Assembly: GCA_025355165.1 (NCBI GenBank)
Contig: JANYAD010000246.1
Coordinates: forward strand, 1 to 32,494
DNA length: 32,494 bases
Direction: 5' to 3'
DNA from: Gammaproteobacteria bacterium
GTDB lineage: Bacteria > Pseudomonadota > Gammaproteobacteria > Steroidobacterales > Steroidobacteraceae
Shown: piece by piece, positions 31,425 through 32,494 of the stretch
Position numbering within the stretch: position 1 is the first letter of the stretch
How the letters are laid out: every line of letters starts with the position of its first letter
Made by a program: the position numbers and the translations under genes
Notes under the pieces: model-generated
Database searches by the model: none
What the model was told of the DNA's origin: nothing
What the model saw: only the letters and a program-made list of their open reading frames with translations

Positions 31425-32494
31425 GGCGAGGTTTTCTCGACTTGGGGGTCGTGCCAGGTATCCCCGCCATTGACCAGTTTGGCCGCCTCCGCCGGGCCCC
31501 AGGTCCCGGACTCGTACTCGATCACAGGCAAGGCGCCCTTCAACACCGGGTCAACGACTCGCCAGGCGGCCTCCACGGACTCATCTTGCGTAAACAAGGA
31601 CGCGTCGCCGCGTATGGCATCGCCCAACAAACGCTCATAGGGCGGCTTCTCGCTGGGCGAGTTGTGGCGGGCAATCAATTCCACCGGTTCACCGCGCATA
31701 TCCTCACCGGGAATCTTGGCCAGCGCTCCCTCGGCGATGACGACCTCTGGGCTCAAGCGCAAGCGAAAATAGTTCGACGGCATTGCATCGCTCGGATCGA
31801 ATATCGCCAACGGCGGCCGTTTCAGGGTCACTATAACCTCCGTCGCCGTGATCGGCAGATTTTTGCCGGCGCGAATGTAGAAAGGCACATCGGCCCAGCG
31901 CCAAGTATCGATGTGCAGCCGCAATGCCGCGAATGTTTCGACCTGCGAGTCCTTCGCTACGCCATTTTCATCACGATAGCCGCGGAATTGTCCGCGCACG
32001 ACTTCTTTCGGATCGAGCGGACGCATCGCGCGAAAAATACGCAGCTTCTCAGCTTGCAGAGTTTTAGCATCGTGGCCGGCGGGTGCATCCATGGTCAGCA
32101 GCGTGACCACTTGTAGTAGATGATTTTGCACCACGTCGCGGATTGTCCCGACCTCCTCATAGAACGCGCCGCGGCCCTGAACCCCGAAATTCTCCGCCAT
32201 GACGATTTGGATATCGCGGATGTGCTCGCGGTTCCAAATCGGTTCGAGGAACGTATTGGCGAAGCGAAAATACAGGATGTTTTGAACCGCTTCTTTGCCC
32301 AAATAGTGATCGATGCGAAAAATCGCCGACTCGTCGAACACTTCGTGCAAGACGCGATCGAGTTCCTGCGCGCTCGCGAGATCTCGGCCAAAAGGTTTTT
32401 CGACGATCACCCGGGCATTATCCGTGCAGCCGCACTTCTCTAAACCCTGCACCACGCTGGCAAACATGCTGGGAGGAATGGCCAGATAGAAAAT
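31418..32494 (-). CDS. zwf: Glucose-6-phosphate 1-dehydrogenase, N-terminus beyond window end
   Basis: Oxidises glucose-6-phosphate to 6-phosphogluconolactone with NADP (or NAD). The C-terminal 358 residues are present; the reading frame runs off the window at 32494, so the N-terminal Rossmann part is missing. Seen: 'IFYLAIPPSMFASVV', 'VIVEKPFGRDLASAQELD', active-site 'FRIDHYLGKEAVQNILYFRF', 'TIRDVVQNHLLQVVTLLTMD' with the catalytic His, 'WRWADVPFYIRAGKNLPI', and 'YERLLGDAIRGDASLF'; C-terminus 'SGTWGPAEAAKLVNGGD'. An in-frame ATG at 32467 is internal, not the start. It is the first visible gene of the operon continuing with the HAD hydrolase, tal, pgm and a DHA2 transporter. Confidence 0.96.
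   Translation of the reverse strand: MFYLAIPPSMFASVVQGLEKCGCTDNARVIVEKPFGRDLASAQELDRVLHEVFDESAIFRIDHYLGKEAVQNILYFRFANTFLEPIWNREHIRDIQIVMAENFGVQGRGAFYEEVGTIRDVVQNHLLQVVTLLTMDAPAGHDAKTLQAEKLRIFRAMRPLDPKEVVRGQFRGYRDENGVAKDSQVETFAALRLHIDTWRWADVPFYIRAGKNLPITATEVIVTLKRPPLAIFDPSDAMPSNYFRLRLSPEVVIAEGALAKIPGEDMRGEPVELIARHNSPSEKPPYERLLGDAIRGDASLFTQDESVEAAWRVVDPVLKGALPVIEYESGTWGPAEAAKLVNGGDTWHDPQVEKTSPC

Noticed and set aside
30858-31640. 260-codon plus-strand open frame opposite the HAD gene and zwf
   Set aside because: Antisense to two genes with intact motifs; low-information sequence.
1-32494. CRISPR arrays, tRNA/rRNA genes, insertion sequences, toxin-antitoxin or defence genes
   Set aside because: Looked for on both strands; no spaced direct repeats, cloverleaf-like segments, transposases or such domains were seen.

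Overview
The window (32.5 kb, GC-rich, densely packed, no stretch over 300 bases without a gene) looks like chromosomal DNA of a free-living Gram-negative proteobacterium. Evidence: a TonB-dependent outer-membrane receptor, lipoproteins with lipoboxes, a DUF6515-like exported protein, a GstA-type glutathione transferase, a KefB/KefC-type antiporter and E. coli-like GlgP, GlgX, MalQ and Pgm. The mix suggests a gammaproteobacterium of the Steroidobacter/Nevskia kind, but that placement is an inference from gene content. I see no rRNA, tRNA, CRISPR array, insertion sequence or prophage.

Left part (1-10.1 kb). A truncated Kef-type antiporter (minus) is divergent from PEP carboxylase (ppc). L-serine dehydratase (sdaA, minus) faces ppc. 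Then come a lipoprotein with a methyltransferase fold followed by a Rho-independent terminator, two neighbouring exported proteins that share a two-part cysteine-containing module (one with a glycine zipper, one DUF6515-like), an 84-aa unknown protein, and a large TonB-dependent receptor on the minus strand.

Middle (10.1-22 kb). An MsbA-like ABC exporter; a minus-strand group ppgK (polyphosphate glucokinase) - NlpC/P60 lipoprotein - gstA; and, divergent from ppgK, the glycogen-breakdown operon glgP-glgX-malQ. A Spinster-like MFS transporter converges on malQ, sharing stop-codon bases with it.

Right part (22-32.5 kb). A 44-aa basic protein overlaps an LCAD-type acyl-CoA dehydrogenase. Next are a Tat-exported 6-phosphogluconolactonase-like propeller, a short-type 6-phosphogluconate dehydrogenase and a ketopantoate-reductase-like protein (plus strand). 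Facing them is a tightly overlapping minus-strand operon zwf (cut by the window end) - HAD phosphatase-like - tal - pgm - DHA2-family MFS transporter.

Metabolic logic: GlgP, GlgX and MalQ turn glycogen or maltodextrins into glucose-1-phosphate and free glucose. PpgK can phosphorylate the glucose with polyphosphate, and Pgm converts glucose-1-P to glucose-6-P. Zwf, a lactonase and Gnd oxidise it, and Tal recycles pentoses. The window is therefore mainly a carbohydrate-storage and pentose-phosphate island with housekeeping neighbours. I do not see a clear new defence or mobile system. The points most worth a second look are the shared-module exported pair, the lipoprotein methyltransferase, the glgP promoter with tandem repeats and almost no leader, the exported lactonase and the PanE-like protein lacking the usual Asn pair.
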